Of a DNA stretch of 64,000 nucleotides, positions 14,001-24,304 are shown piece after piece. Origin of the DNA: Paraspadella gotoi (lineage: Eukaryota > Chaetognatha); contig CM119268.1 in NCBI GenBank assembly GCA_051294375.1, positions 2,540,063 to 2,604,062 of the forward strand. The letters are read 5' to 3'. Every line of letters begins with the position of its first letter. Positions within the stretch are counted from its first letter, which is position 1. A program made the position numbers and the translations under genes. The notes under the pieces are model-generated. The model ran no database searches. It was not told the DNA's origin and saw only the letters and a program-made list of their open reading frames with translations.

Positions 14001-16621
14001 AGACTTTGACCCGCCTGCTTAAGCCCCTATAAAACTGAGCTTGTGCCTTGTGCCTGTCGTAAGGGCTTTATTCGCCTGCTAAAGCCTTAACCAAATTTAC
14101 CCGACGACTGCCTAAAGCCCGCTCGGACTTTGCCCGATTTTGTCTGCACGGCCGCGCCTCCGCCGCTTTTGTAAAATGGCGTCTCTTCGTCCGCGCGATG
14201 AACTTGATCCAATCGAAGATCCTCTTCTGTGAACTTGTTCTTTCCTGAAGACATTGATTATTGAATTTTAATGACAAATCCGTTTAAATTAATTTAGATA
14301 AATACCTAATTTTTTTTTTTCTAAAAGAAAATGTAGATGAAAACAAAGATTGTAATTTGCCATCGAGTAAAATATCTTTTTATGACACCAAAATCTAATT
14401 TAGTTGTAGCTTGGATTTGAATGTACGAGAGATATTTGACGAAAATAGCTCGGAACGCTCTTAGTCAGGTTTGTTTACGTTGTACGACGAGAATAAGGGA
14501 GAAAAATGATGGAACCAAAAATCGATAAAAATGGAAGAAGAAAAAAAAAGATTCGACCAGACGGGAATTTTCGATGGGAAAATCTGTACACTGGAGGCTA
14601 CAGAGTGGTAGGTTAGCGATATTGTTTGATTTTAATTAAATTATTAATAGAAACGAACGTTATAAACTTGCCACTTGAAAAAACAGAAAGATGCCAAACA
14701 CTAATATTTTCAATACGTAGGTACAATTTTATTACGATACAACTTATACGAAAAAATCCTTTTTGGTTTCTTTTATTAGCCGCCCTGTAAAAAAGTATCG
14801 CGAGTGACAACCCTGTAACCACGTGCATTATCTAAAAAGAATCCGCTACCGCGATTTCGAACGCGAGTGGAATAATCGATTCAGATTATTTGGACGTCGA
14901 AGCGAAATTCTACCGGATTCCGATGGAATGGATGGGAATGAGGAACAGACTGAAACAGATGTGAAATATGGAGCAGATGGGAAAAAATGGAACATATGGG
15001 AATTATAGAACAGATTGAAATAATGGGATAAATCGGAACGGATGGGAAGTATGGAAACAATGAAATGGAATGGAAAAGATGAGAAGAATGGAATTCTGGA
15101 CTGAAACATGTAGGAATTTGAGACAGAATTTTACAGATAAAAAAGTTTTGAAATCTGTCTTTGATCTTTGGATCTTCTGATAGCCATAGCCGATGAAATT
15201 TAAATGCTAATGTATACAGCGTTAAAATAATCTATTCATGACCATAGCATTATGGTATTAAAATATTTTTTTGTCAAAATGCTTTCTTCCTGAGGGTACT
15301 GCTAATTAAAAATATTATATTACTATATAAGAGCAAAAAATTTTTTTTAAAATCTTAAATTTTTGATGGATTCTGATAGAGCATAAAAAGTTAAACAAGA
15401 ATATAATTAACTACAAGCTTTTAAAAATTCTTACGTTTTCTAAGTTGAAAAATTAAAAAACTGATAAAATCATCGAAAGATGATGATCGATGATCGATTT
15501 ATAGTTTTTCTTATTTTTGACACACTTATCGTAAAATATTCTAAAAAAGAAATCATACTTTGTGGTAACAACTTTTTTATGAGCTATCTGAATCTGGTCT
15601 TAAAATTTAAAAATTCAAAAAACATTTTTGGCCTTTCCTATCTATAAATAAATATTTAAAAAAATTAATTACTAGGGCTTATAGATCCACTATTAGAATT
15701 TTTTGTCCATTGAAAGTATTCTTAAAAATTGTCTAAACTATTACCGTTTTGAGCATTGTACTCACTCTAATTTTGAACTCACCCCATTGAGTGCTGGCTA
15801 CCCCTACTTCTGATGAAAACTCACTGTGATCAGTCGTGTTTTGAGGAGCTCCTGCTCCAGGTTTTCCCAAGGATAGATAGAGTGAAGCATAGAGCGAACC
15901 CGCTCCCTCTCCTTTAGCTCATCCACCCGCTCCTGTTCTCGTTTGCGGACGAAACTGGTGAAAAAAAAACAAAAAACAAAAACGAACAATCGGATTTAAA
16001 TTCGGTGAAAGGTAAGTTTTGGTGAGAAAGTCGGTCACCGAGCGACAGTGAAATGTGAAGCTAAACGAATTCATTTTTTTTTTTATTTCATCCCCTTAAA
16101 CTTTAGAGTCGTAGTTTTCAATACAAAAGAAATTTTTATTTTCACGGCGAAAAATTACGATTCATTTTTTCTTATTTTCTATGGAACTTGATTCAAATTT
16201 CTTTCTTTCATCTTTCAGTTTTTCTCTTCTTTCAATAAAAATACGCGAGTGTCTCGCGCCTTAAATTTTCGCGAGAGAGTAACAAGAAATGAAACTAATA
16301 AAGAGTTAAAAGTTACGATTCTATGACGTAAATTCCTACTTGTAGTAGTCTTGCTCTGCTTCGCGTTCGAATCTCTTGATTTTCACGTTTTTGTTCTTGT
16401 TGTTGTTGTTGTTGCGCTCTCCAGCCGTCCCCGAGAGGAGAACGCCGTGGGAAGCTGGGGTCATGATTAAAGGTAATGGTAATGATTTATTAAATAATAT
16501 TTATAAATGAACTGACCTAGATTCGGCGTGAGCCCCGGCGCGAACTCCGGTACCGCGAAGTCCCGGCACTGAATTCGTCTCGGACGAGTTTTCTGTGAAA
16601 AATTATAATTACAAAAAATTG

Positions 16622-16691
<70 letters not shown>

Positions 16692-17046
16692 CTCTCTCTC
16701 TCCTCCTCTCTCTCACCCGTTTGCTTCAATATAATTACAAAAAATTGTTTCTTCTCTCTCTCCTTCTCTCTCTCTCTCTCTCTCTCTCCTCTCTCTTCTC
16801 TCTCTCTCTCTCTCTCCTCTCTCTTCTCTCTCTCTCTCTCTCTCTCACCCGTTGTGCTTCAATCCTCTTCTCGCTTCTGGCATCGTAGTTGATTCACACC
16901 AGACCTAAGTGAGTTGTGAGCATCTATTTATACCTGACGTATACTTAGACATTTGTACAATGAAATGACAATGATTTTGTTTTCCTACAATTCGACTCGG
17001 CCCTTTTCGGTGACCTGACCTCGATCTTACCTTCAGTCGGCATCTC
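818..17046 (-). CDS. CSPP1-like centrosome/spindle-pole coiled-coil protein (multi-exon, 3' end probably outside window)
   Basis: Recognised exons, in coding order: 16517-16592, 16340-16454, 15825-15954, 14101-14244, 13742-13852, 13562-13643, 13334-13471, 12784-12977, 6523-6608, 5876-6089, 5560-5625, 4641-4798, 4255-4353, 3538-3595, 904-977, 818-880. A first ATG at about 17046 (MPTE) is only a guess. Phases agree within three runs: 16592 to 15825, 14244 to 12784, and 4798 to 818. Three joins stay unresolved: 15825/14244, 12784/6608 and 6089/5625. The signature is a recurring PWG motif followed by G.GAP: EPFDPWGKGFGAPNRD at about 13.39 kb, IYNPWGR at about 6.0 kb, NDMWGRPGHGAP at about 3.57 kb and a diverged RGGAGAPRN at about 12.85 kb. 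Between these lie charged coiled-coil stretches, e.g. REQERVDELKERERVR. CSPP-type proteins bind microtubules at centrosomes, spindle poles and cilia. The family call rests on motif memory. Large introns hold most of the transposons in this third of the window. Confidence 0.62.
1148..1457. repeat. Inverted repeat flanking a 25-N gap
   Basis: About 85 bp at 1148-1234 recurs as its reverse complement at 1373-1457 with a few indels and substitutions, separated by 138 bp that include 25 Ns (1348-1372). A second gap of 270 Ns follows at 1457-1726. It may be a foldback element or a mis-joined hairpin read; the gap position makes an assembly artefact quite possible. Confidence 0.75.
2058..2448. mobile_element. 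Foldback MITE, about 390 bp, in a CSPP1-like intron
   Basis: The two ends are near-perfect reverse complements over about 130 bp: left arm from 2058 (AAAATATTAGGTATC), right arm ending at 2448 (GATACCTAATATTTT). The arms include the palindromically arranged GCGAGCGAGCAGAG segments at about 2160 and 2335. The centre holds a short AT-rich tandem (ATTTAAATATTTTTT...). No reading frame is present. This is a non-autonomous hairpin-forming DNA transposon; no clear target-site duplication was found, so the superfamily is not assigned. Confidence 0.8.
2740..2815. repeat. (TAA)n microsatellite
   Basis: About 25 consecutive TAA/AAT trinucleotide units within the intron of the CSPP1-like gene. Confidence 0.95.
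2945..3124 (+). mobile_element. Diverged solo LTR of the TRIM-like family
   Basis: About 180 bp matching the LTR of the element at 59.97-60.61 kb: same order of AAGTCATTCGCCTCCCAAC, CCGGGATTCTATCCCGGTGG, GGGACGGGGCGCTTAAC and GGGACTGCTTATATTGAACG, and the same terminus ACTGTCTCTTCA. It lacks about 25 bp around the GTTACAGCCTGATCC segment present in the other copies. No internal region follows, so it looks like a solo LTR. Confidence 0.7.
3202..3267 (-). ncRNA. Hammerhead-ribozyme-like motif, copy 1 (best preserved)
   Basis: On the minus strand the order is CTGATGA, then a perfect 6-bp stem II (GACTCT / AGAGTC, loop AAAATGC), then GAAAC-AT-GTC. This is the complete conserved hammerhead core with a minimal 2-bp stem III and a GUC cleavage triplet. 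A shared tail TAAAATTCGTTG follows 16 nt later (3202-3214 on the plus strand). Short-stem-III hammerheads are known from Penelope-like and other retroelements, where they act as dimers. Stem I is not obvious next to this copy, so activity is uncertain. Confidence 0.7.
5712..5773 (-). ncRNA. Hammerhead-like repeat, copy 2 (degraded)
   Basis: Minus strand: ATGATGA (first core base changed), a weakly paired stem II, GAAAC-AT-GTC, then after 14 nt the family tail AAAATTCGTTG. It has the same layout as the copy at 3.2 kb, but the stem II is poor, so it is probably inactive. Confidence 0.5.
6127..6455 (+). repeat. 93-bp satellite, short array (about 3.5 copies)
   Basis: Tandem 93-bp monomers with anchors GGTTGGAATTTATTAATAAT and CCAACCTCACCCTGC; a 10-N gap lies at 6364-6373. 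The array sits in the intron between CSPP1-like exons 6523-6608 and 5876-6089. Because 93 is divisible by three, the monomer gives a long open frame, but it is AT-repeat translation and not a gene. Confidence 0.93.
7342..7467 (-). CDS. Short acidic/helical frame of the virus-like block
   Basis: About 41 codons ending at TAA 7342-7344; the reading is strongly coding-like (ERAFLPGETKEIVDDLVER, then LRTIVEQGS). An upstream in-frame stop lies just before, so it is a fragment or a spliced terminal exon. It could instead belong to the CSPP1-like gene, which needs at least one more exon between 12784 and 6608. Not recognised. Confidence 0.35.
   Translation of the reverse strand: MNERAFLPGETKEIVDDLVEREKSLTHPVTNLLRTIVEQGS
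7556..7705 (-). CDS. Short basic/proline-rich frame of the virus-like block
   Basis: About 50 open codons ending at TAG 7556-7558, with an Arg/Ser/Gly-rich start and a C-terminus AKINIANI after a PPPAFRPKQ segment. No start codon is obvious; it may be the end of a larger broken gene. Function unknown. Confidence 0.3.
   Translation of the reverse strand, partial: KQSRSGAGETRSAPPGNAEKRESARQRAPPPAFRPKQSRDVAKINIANI
7961..8373 (-). pseudogene. Conserved small virus-like ORF with KLKKYKK motif, split in two frames
   Basis: Two overlapping minus frames (8373-8149 and 8161-7955) read as one gene with a shift. The first has a basic N-terminal part and a helical segment with IKPFAKYCLI; the second starts near NISRGNISIDPESL, followed by QKLKKYKKDINFL. 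The pattern (helical repeat, N-x-G-N, then K-L-K-K-Y-K and a hydrophobic/basic end) resembles a small protein recurrent in Polinton/adintovirus-type elements, whose role I do not know. The family link is from memory of the motif only. Confidence 0.4.
8540..8974 (-). pseudogene. P-loop ATPase-like gene, broken
   Basis: From the ATG at 8974, an N-terminal strand and phosphate-binding loop (IAIVGLTSGGVGK) appear within the first 35 codons. The frame is disturbed directly after the loop, in a run of five A at about 8905. Further down, fragments in different frames look like the acidic Walker-B region (a hydrophobic VVVL stretch at about 8.70 kb) and a later strand at about 8.55 kb. The arrangement is that of the packaging-type ATPases of Polintons and related viruses, which drive genome encapsidation; this assignment is inference. 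It is either a decayed copy or a copy damaged by homopolymer read errors; no repaired version is offered here. Confidence 0.45.
8990..9217 (-). CDS. Unrecognised frame of the virus-like block
   Basis: About 75 open codons ending in TAA at 8990-8992, only 16 bp before the next frame's ATG. Composition is coding-like, with motifs such as NYSKRPEDDGQGG, FTKKYVLVYRQLP and GTHSHITYRNF. Its true start is unclear: the frame crosses an A-run at about 9220-9235 where a shorter coiled-coil frame (start MQNEIMTLQEK) would join if one base differed. I do not recognise the family; the tight spacing suggests it belongs with the downstream ATPase-like gene. Confidence 0.45.
   Translation of the reverse strand, partial: SEHGNRGGIKGNSEATDKCLYNYSKRPEDDGQGGLHELLDNIKFTKKYVLVYRQLPDRETGRNFGTHSHITYRNF
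9918..10008. repeat. (CT)n-rich microsatellite
   Basis: Interrupted CT tract. The many arginine/glutamate and serine/leucine frames over it are repeat translation, not genes. Confidence 0.9.
10143..11802 (+). mobile_element. Non-autonomous LTR element, about 1.66 kb
   Basis: The 5' LTR (about 10143-10330, missing its first roughly 25 bp) and 3' LTR (11569-11802) belong to the same family as the element at 60 kb and both end near ACTGTCTCT..CA. A primer-binding-like TTGGTGATCCGAC follows the 5' LTR, and a polypurine run GGGAGGGGGGATG precedes the 3' LTR. The 1.24-kb interior has no reverse transcriptase or other convincing frame. Its last 190 bp, starting at a second TTGGTGAG..CCGAC at about 11381, match the whole interior of the short copy at 60 kb. 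The 3' LTR abuts the satellite array directly. Confidence 0.65.
11803..12783 (+). repeat. 93-bp satellite, main array (about 10.5 copies)
   Basis: Same monomer as at 6.1-6.5 kb, with copy-to-copy indels and a 25-N gap at 12713-12737. The last monomer runs straight into the donor side of the CSPP1-like exon 12784-12977. Read on the gene's strand, each monomer contains GCAGGGTGAGGTTGGC, nearly the same as the exon's own donor GCAGGGTGAGATTGGC. The satellite therefore appears to have been amplified from the first bases of this intron. Confidence 0.92.
16593..16862. repeat. Tandemly duplicated intron segment with (CT)n
   Basis: The unit (AATTACAAAAAATTGTTT, a CT tract, then CACCCGTT..GCTTCAAT) occurs twice, at about 16605-16735 and 16732-16862. 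Each copy ends in a donor-like ACGGGTGAGAG on the minus strand, next to the likely second exon of the CSPP1-like gene. Confidence 0.7.
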
Positions 17047-17726
17047 CGGTCCAAGTTTTTTTTAGCCACAGAAAATTTAAGTCTTTTTTATTAAATGTAG
17101 CAAATATAATGACAATCTGAGAAGAAGAAGAAGGAATTATGATAAAATGAAAATTAAGTACGATGGAAAAAAAGTTGGTTCCGTTTTCACTAAATAAATA
17201 ACTTACTCCGGAAGAAAAAACATTTTTAAAAATATCGTCGTTCATCTTTTTCATCATAAAAAGTTTCTTAATTTATTTTCAAAAGATCACCCATCACTTC
17301 ACATCACATCAACTTCTCAACCATTTTCTTTCACACATTTCAACGAGAGATTCAGCATCGACAATCTTCAAGCCTTTTTTTTTCCTCCCTTTTTCCTTTC
17401 CTTCCCCTTTTCTTTTTTTTCCTCCTTTTCTTTCCTCTTCCTCCATCGCCTCTTCCTCCTCCACCGACACCCCCTCTCCAACGCCAACTCTCTCGTCCGC
17501 GACGAAGCGGCATCGGAATTCACGCGTTGTCGCTTCTTTGAGTACCTTTGGGCTTTCCTCTTTTTTTTGGGCTTTCCTCTTTCTTTTTTTTTTCACTTTT
17601 CCACGACCAAAAACCCGTGAAATTCAAAAGGGTAGGAAGGAAAAAAAAGAGTGAAACGTCTACGCCGATGTCGTTGCTGTTGCGTTACGTCGATGGGATA
17701 GGATGAATGAATTGAAAGGGAAAAAA

Positions 17727-17836
<110 letters not shown>

Positions 17837-17998
17837 AAAACGAAAAGAGAGTGAGGAGACAGAAACAACAGAATGTGAGGGAAGAAGAGAGCGGGAGAAA
17901 GAGACTGAGAGACACGCGACGGGTCACGGGGTGAAAGCTTTTCTTTCCTTCACCACAGGAGCTCGAATTCGCGCCGATTCCGTGCAGCAATTGTTTGA

Positions 17999-18136
17999 GG
18001 TGGTTTGCCGCAAATTCGAGTGGTGGTTTGCCGCAGATCTAAACGGTGGTTCGCAGAAATTTTAAGAGGTGGTTTGTCGTAAATCTGAGTGGTTGTTTGC
18101 CCCAAACCTAAGCGGTGATTCGCCGCAAATCGATGC
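17999..18136 (+). repeat. 23-bp minisatellite, about 6 copies
   Basis: Diverged tandem units beginning GGTGGTTTGCCGCAAAT; successive starts are about 23 bp apart. Non-coding. Confidence 0.8.
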
Positions 18137-18811
18137 CTAAAATTTAAGAGATGCATCGCAGAAAATATATGCGACGTCTTGGAAAATGTTGCAGATCAGT
18201 CATCAGACAAAACAGCTTCAAGCCGCAAAATTTGACAACGCTTTATTGTACAACGTTCAACCGTTTTAATTATTGTTCAAATATTTTGATAACACCATTA
18301 ATTTCAATATACTATTTTAATATGAAATTCGTTAATTTTTTAACATAGAGAAAGAGAGTTAGATTCCAGTCCCTTACCGAGACATCACAGCTACATCACG
18401 CTACTGCACCATTTTTTCCAGGTTTTTTTTATTTTTTTTTATCTATAACTCGTTTTCGATATTTCGCGTTTTATCGAATTAGTTGACCATCGATTTTATT
18501 CGATTATGTGATTCGCGCGGTCTGGTTTTTTTTCGTCGCGCGCGATGTAAACGTCATGCGGCGCTCGTGACGGCGGCGGAGAAAAAAAAAAGACAAAAGG
18601 GAAATTCGAGCGACGAAGTCTCACGCGATGTTTTAAAGTTCGTCGTCATCGTCGGAAATATATATTTTTTTAATCTTTTAGATAAAGTAAAATAACGAAT
18701 AAACTTTTGTATTAAAAAAAAATAGTTTCTATTTTACTTTAGCAATTTGTCGGGCGACGAAAGGGAGTGTAAAAGTATGTTTAAGTTTGAATTTATTTAG
18801 GAAAAACTAAC

Positions 18812-18856
18812 AAGAGTCGAAACATGTCCGACTTACTTGTCAATAAAATTCGTTGC
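18812..18856 (+). ncRNA. Hammerhead-like repeat, copy 3 (truncated)
   Basis: Plus strand: GAGTC-GAAAC-AT-GTC, then after 14 nt the shared tail ATAAAATTCGTTG. The CTGATGA half is missing, so this is a 5'-truncated family member. It is enclosed by a small inverted repeat (AGGAAAAAC at about 18799 and GTTTTTCCT at about 18868). Confidence 0.5.
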
Positions 18857-21633
18857 CACATTAAAACTGTTTTTCCTAAATGCTAAAAAACAACGAAATC
18901 GAAAGTCTATACATAAAGTTTGAATTTAAAAAAATACGTAAAGTAATTAATTTATTATTATTATTTTTTTTTTTAATTTAAACTTTAGCGTCTGCTCGAA
19001 AAATAACACTTAATTTCAGCGTTGCTCGCGGTTTTTACACATCTGTTCAATTTTCGCAAAATAATCCAAAATATCTTGAGATTCAGGAAGTAATTTTCAT
19101 GAATTAAATTCAGAAATGAATTCCAGTTTCCAGTCGAGAGGCGAGACGTCCGCCTTTGAATCCCAGGATGTGACGTCGGAAAATGTTTCGCCTCGAATCT
19201 TCGTCGTCGAAACAGAAAAAAAAAAAAAACATTTCGTTCTTCTTTATTCCAATTCTGATAGTTTTGTTTTCTTCATGTCTCGAGGCTTTCAATTCAACCG
19301 TGCCAAGATCGGGATGTAATAGCCGCTTTTTAATTTCCCTCAACCCCGTATGTAACCCGGCGTCGTCGTCTCGGCTAATTTTTCCGCCTTTCGAAATCAT
19401 GAGATTGTTTTTCGGCGTCGCTTGGCGACGGCGTCGAAGATTCAATTAGTTTCCTTTTTGGCGCCTCTGCGAACAGATTGTTACGCCGGTGCCTAATAGT
19501 AACCTTTGTCGTAACGAAAAAATAACCTACATCTTGTTACGTTTCAGGCAATAGGCAATTTACTTCGTTCCTCCTTTTATGACTAAATACTAATTTTTTT
19601 TTTTTAATTATCAATTTTTTTAGGAAGAGGGGCTCCTCTTTTTTTGACGGTGAGAGGGGGGGGCGTAGTCTTTGAGAAAAAATCGAGCGTCGCCGAAAAA
19701 AAAAAAATTGAATTTTTGGTTTTTCGTCGACTAATTCGCTTTATTATTCTAAATAGTCGTTTTTTGTTACGCATTTAAAATTTTCCCTCCTCACACGGTA
19801 GCCCGGGATTTATAATTTTCTAATTTTTTTAAAATTTATTCATAATTTTTTTTAGCGTAAAGCGATTAAAAAAAAAACAGAAAAAACCCCATGGAACATA
19901 ATTTTATCCTGCTGCATATTTTTTTTTAAATTAAAATATCGGCACTCGTTTTTCCCCGAAGAAGGCGGCACGGCCGCGCCCCCCACCCCTCGAAAAAAAA
20001 AGGTCATGAATATTGAGGCCTCAAATTAAAAGTTCATTTCGTTCGTTTCGTTGGCGATGAAATTTCGGTTGATACTAATTCATTGCGTTAAACCGAAACC
20101 GAATTCGTTAATAATTAACATTCGAAATTTAATTCGACACTTTTTTCTTCTTTTTTTTTTTTGGCAGCTGTACAAGGTGGGAGATGAAATGGGTAGCGTC
20201 ATAATTAGTTTACGTTTTTTTTTCAAAAGGAAAAAAATGGTTAAAGTGAAATTTACCTTACCCTGCCCTTTCCTGTGCGTTCTTTGCTCCTTCCTTTCCT
20301 TACCAATTTTTTTTTTATTATTCTTTTTTTTCCTTTTCTTTTCTCTTCTCTTCTCTTCTCTTCTCTTCTCTTTGTTTCTGTGATTTTGAGTCTTAAAAGA
20401 ATGGGTGATAGAGAAGAGAAAAGAAGAGAAGAGAAGAGAAGAGAAGATAAGAGAAAAAAAAAAAAAGAAAAGAAAGAAAGAAAAGAAAGAAAAGNNNNNN
20501 NNNNNNNNNNNNNNNNNNNNNNNNNNNNNNNNNNNNNNNNNNNNNNNNNNNNNNNNNNNNNNNNNNNNNNNNNNNNNNNNNNNNNNNNNNNNNNNNNNNN
20601 NNNNNNNNNNNNNNNNNNNNNNNNNNNNNNNNNNNNNNNNNNNNNNNNNNNNNNNNNGAGAGAGAGAGAGAGAAAGAACAGGATGAAGAGGAAATACTAA
20701 TCTCCCTAACAAAATGACAATTATATTTAAACTATTCTTTTTTTTCGTATTCATTTGCAATAAATTCACGTCATCTTCGTCGATGTTTCCCATTAAATAT
20801 GTCCAATTGTCCATCCGACCGTCGGTTCGCCTGTCTCTTCGTCTCCATTATTTTCTTCTTCACGCGACGCCGCGACGGAATAAGGATGCGCGCCGGGCGT
20901 TGCATGCGCCGATGTCACGTCACGTGATTCACGTGAGGGAGTTTACGTGATTCGCGACGATCTAATGCGCGTGAATCGACGCGGGGAAGGAAAAAGTTGT
21001 TGCTCACGACATCGGCGTCGTCTCTGGAGGCGGAGGGGAGGGGAGGGTGTTGGGGGCGGGTGGTGAGTTTGGAAGGGTGGTGACGCAGGATAAAATTGAT
21101 AGCGTTAAGAAAATATCAGATTGGTTGTGAATGTGGGGGTGGAGGGGAATCAGAAGAGAAAACCAAGAAAATGAGGAGAGGGAGTCTCGTATTTTGTTAT
21201 TTTAAATCAGATTTTATAAATAAAACGAAATATTTATTCTGGGTTTTGACAATTTTGTTTTTTTTTTGTTGAGACGAATAAATTTCCTACGCGATCTGCT
21301 CTGACAATCTATTTTAATGAACAATTCGTTGAAACTATTTTAACTAACAAACGATAAGGTTTCGTGACTGTACCCTCGACGCCAACTTCTCAGTACACCG
21401 GACCGAGAGTTGGTTTCAAACCCCGTAACTTGATTAGCAAAGTTATAAATTAAAAAATAAATATATATATGAGTCTCGTTGTTTTAATCGTAAACGGAGC
21501 GCGTTGGATATCAGAGAGAACCATGGAATTCCTTTAACCCAATTATGGCGGCTCGGATATCCTCGCGAAAAAAAGAGAAAGGGACTTGTTGTATTTGATT
21601 ACGATAATTTCAAATGAGAGAATCGTTGTTAAT

Positions 21634-21735
<102 letters not shown>

Positions 21736-23467
21736 CCCTCCACCCACTTCAGAGAGAGAGATATCAATCTTCCAATCATCAAATATGATCTCATTTTGGC
21801 TGCAGACAATCTAATGCGGGGCCACTGGTCTGCTCGTCTACGCGTTAATGTCAATCTCTGTAATTGGTCCTTGATATCGTTGGCCATTCGATCTTTCACT
21901 TCAACCAATCATCGATCGAGTCAGGTCAAGAGATTCTCTTTTTTCTTCTTCTTCTTCTTCGTTTTGGCCGGCGATATATGGTTTTCCAATTTAACACTAA
22001 ACTAATAGCCCATTAATCTGGTTTGGGGGGGCATTGATGTCGAGAAAAAGGAATCGAGCGAGTAAGCGTTTGATGAAGGGAATAAAAATTTACTATATTT
22101 TGAAGAAGTAACATTGGATTCAATTAGATTTTAAAAATAATCTTAACATGCAAATTTAGAGTTTAGAACGTGGGTCAGAACGTAGTAGATACAGCTTTGA
22201 GATTTAATAATCTTAAAAAGCGGTTCTTAAATAAAAGATATCTATTTTATTTTTAAAAATACGTAAAGCAAAGAAAAAAAAAAGAAAGATAGAAAAAAGA
22301 TGGCAATAAAAAAAAAGAATAAGGAAAAAAAAATAAGGTGAGGAATGGAAAAAGTTGTCGTGCAGAGAAGAAGAAGCGAGATGCGCTTTTTAGTAAAAAG
22401 CGAACTAATGGATACGGAGGCAAACGCCNNNNNNNNNNGAAAGGAAAAAGAAGGGGATCGAAGGTGGGGATGTCGAGGGAGAGTTTGGAAGAAGAAGCGG
22501 GGGACAGAGTGAGAGTGAGAGACAGAGACAGAGACAAGAAGAGAGCAATAGATTCGCACTTTCTCTTCGACGAGGAATCTTCAAATCTCGAGGACTTGGA
22601 AGGCCCTTGATCCATTTTTTGACCCGAGAAACAGAAAATCGGTGAAATCAGGAGACAGAAAAGTGAATTTCGTTGTGAATCGTGATTTCCGCGAGCGGGA
22701 AATCCGTTTCGGTTTTCTCGATTTGTATTGAAGTTAATGAACGAGATATGGATAACACAGACTTAGAGAGAGAGAGAGTTCTCAGAATTTTTTTAAATAG
22801 AAACTTTTAGAGAAGACGGTGAAAATAAAACTAGTACATTTCACATTTCATTACCTTCCTTATTAGAGGGATCGGATGAGGAATTGCAGATGCAATAGCA
22901 ACAGCAATAGTATTTAAAGAAACAAAGAAAACAAAAAGAGAAAAGAAAAAAGATGAAAGAAAGAAAAAAGACCGATAAACGAAGAAGAAAGGAGGAAGAA
23001 AGAAAGAAAGAAAGAAAAGAAAGAAAGAAAGAAAGAAAGAAAGAAGAAAGAAGACAGATGAGAGAGAGGAGCAGAGAGAGAGAAGAGAGAGAGAAAGAAA
23101 AGTTAATACAATGGCATGCGATAGACAGCATAACGACGATAATCAAATTACTCTTTCCAGAGATGCAAGAGATTTCAAAAGAACTCTCACTTTCGTCGCC
23201 CTCATTTTTCATCTCTTCATTCTCTCCCATTCTCTCTCTCTCTCTCTCTTCCTCTCTCTCTCTTGTCTCTCTCTCACTTCTCTCATCTCTCTCTCTCTCT
23301 CCTCTCTCTCTCCTCTCTCTCTTCTCTCCTCTTTTCTTCTCTCTCCTATCCTCTTTTAGGGGGTCGACGCTCTCTTTCTCTTTATGGCGCCGCAGTTGTC
23401 GCGGCGAACCCTCGAGCAAGAACCTCACTCTTCGCTCTCTTCTCTCTCTGCTCTCTCTCTCTCTCCT

Positions 23468-23503
<36 letters not shown>

Positions 23504-24102
23504 CCTCCTCCTCTCTCTCTCTCTCGTTCGGGGTTTATCATAAGAATTCGATAAAAACCGGTAAAAAACAACGAATAATTTCGATTGCAGTTTCTAAAAA
23601 AAAAAAATCACGAGGCTCACGTCGAAGTGAAGTAAAGGACGAGGAATGCCGAATTCACAATCTATATAAGCAAGGAAAGCGCGTCGGCAGGGAAGGATAG
23701 CGATCGAATGACAAATCCCGACATGGTTCTGCAATAGAGAGGGCAAAGGAAGAGGAAAACGCCTTCACCGCCCGTTCAGCGAGGTGATGTGAGGGGCGGA
23801 GAGTTGCTGAGGTGAAAATGAGCAGGACGACGACCGACACTGAGAGACGAACGACGACGACGACGACGACGACGACGCCCGTGTTTCTATTTTTTCGCCC
23901 CCCAGCGTTTCTTTTTTTCCTCTTCCTGCTTTCTCCTCTTCTCCCTCGGCGCCGCGAAAGGCGCTAACTGTTTTGCTCGACTTCCGCTCGACCGTTCTTT
24001 CCATTAATGCGTTTTCTCAACTCAATCAACTGTTTCCGGCCCTTAGTCCAAATTTTTTTTCTTTTCGATTCCCACGCGTAGTTCAGGGTTCGCGGCGAGC
24101 GC

Positions 24103-24304
24103 ATGGCCGACTCCAACGCCGACGGTTACATCGCTCGCTATTCGAAGTCGCGCGTCCTCTTTCTATTCGAGGGCGCCTCAATTCGAGCGTGGGGCGTTCG
24201 AAAGTCGGCGTGTTCTCAGGTTCATGACGCCCGTTCGCCGATCAGGTCGCTACTCGTTGGACGAAGTGAATCGAACGACGCCTTTGAAACTGAGGACGAT
24301 TCGG
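24103..24304 (+). CDS. Candidate upstream first coding exon of the homeobox gene
   Basis: An ATG in reasonable context (GAGCGCATGG) opens 67 codons ending TCG-G|GTACGT at a donor-like site. The phase is 1, and the next exon, if taken from its acceptor at 25747-25748, continues that frame without a stop into the ATG at 25751. The composition is GC-rich and coding-like compared with the surroundings. I do not recognise the peptide. The alternative is that it is a 5' UTR exon or chance. Confidence 0.35.

Noticed and set aside
14823-15109. Possible exon around GGAATGGATGGGAATGAGG-type sequence
   Set aside because: Low-complexity GGAAT/GGGAA-like repeats give open frames on both strands; no splice sites fit the CSPP1-like phases.
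19183-19449. Short frame with signal-peptide-like stretch
   Set aside because: Contains a homopolymer-driven poly-Lys run and poly-Arg end, no splice or conservation evidence; kept only as a remark in the intergenic entry.
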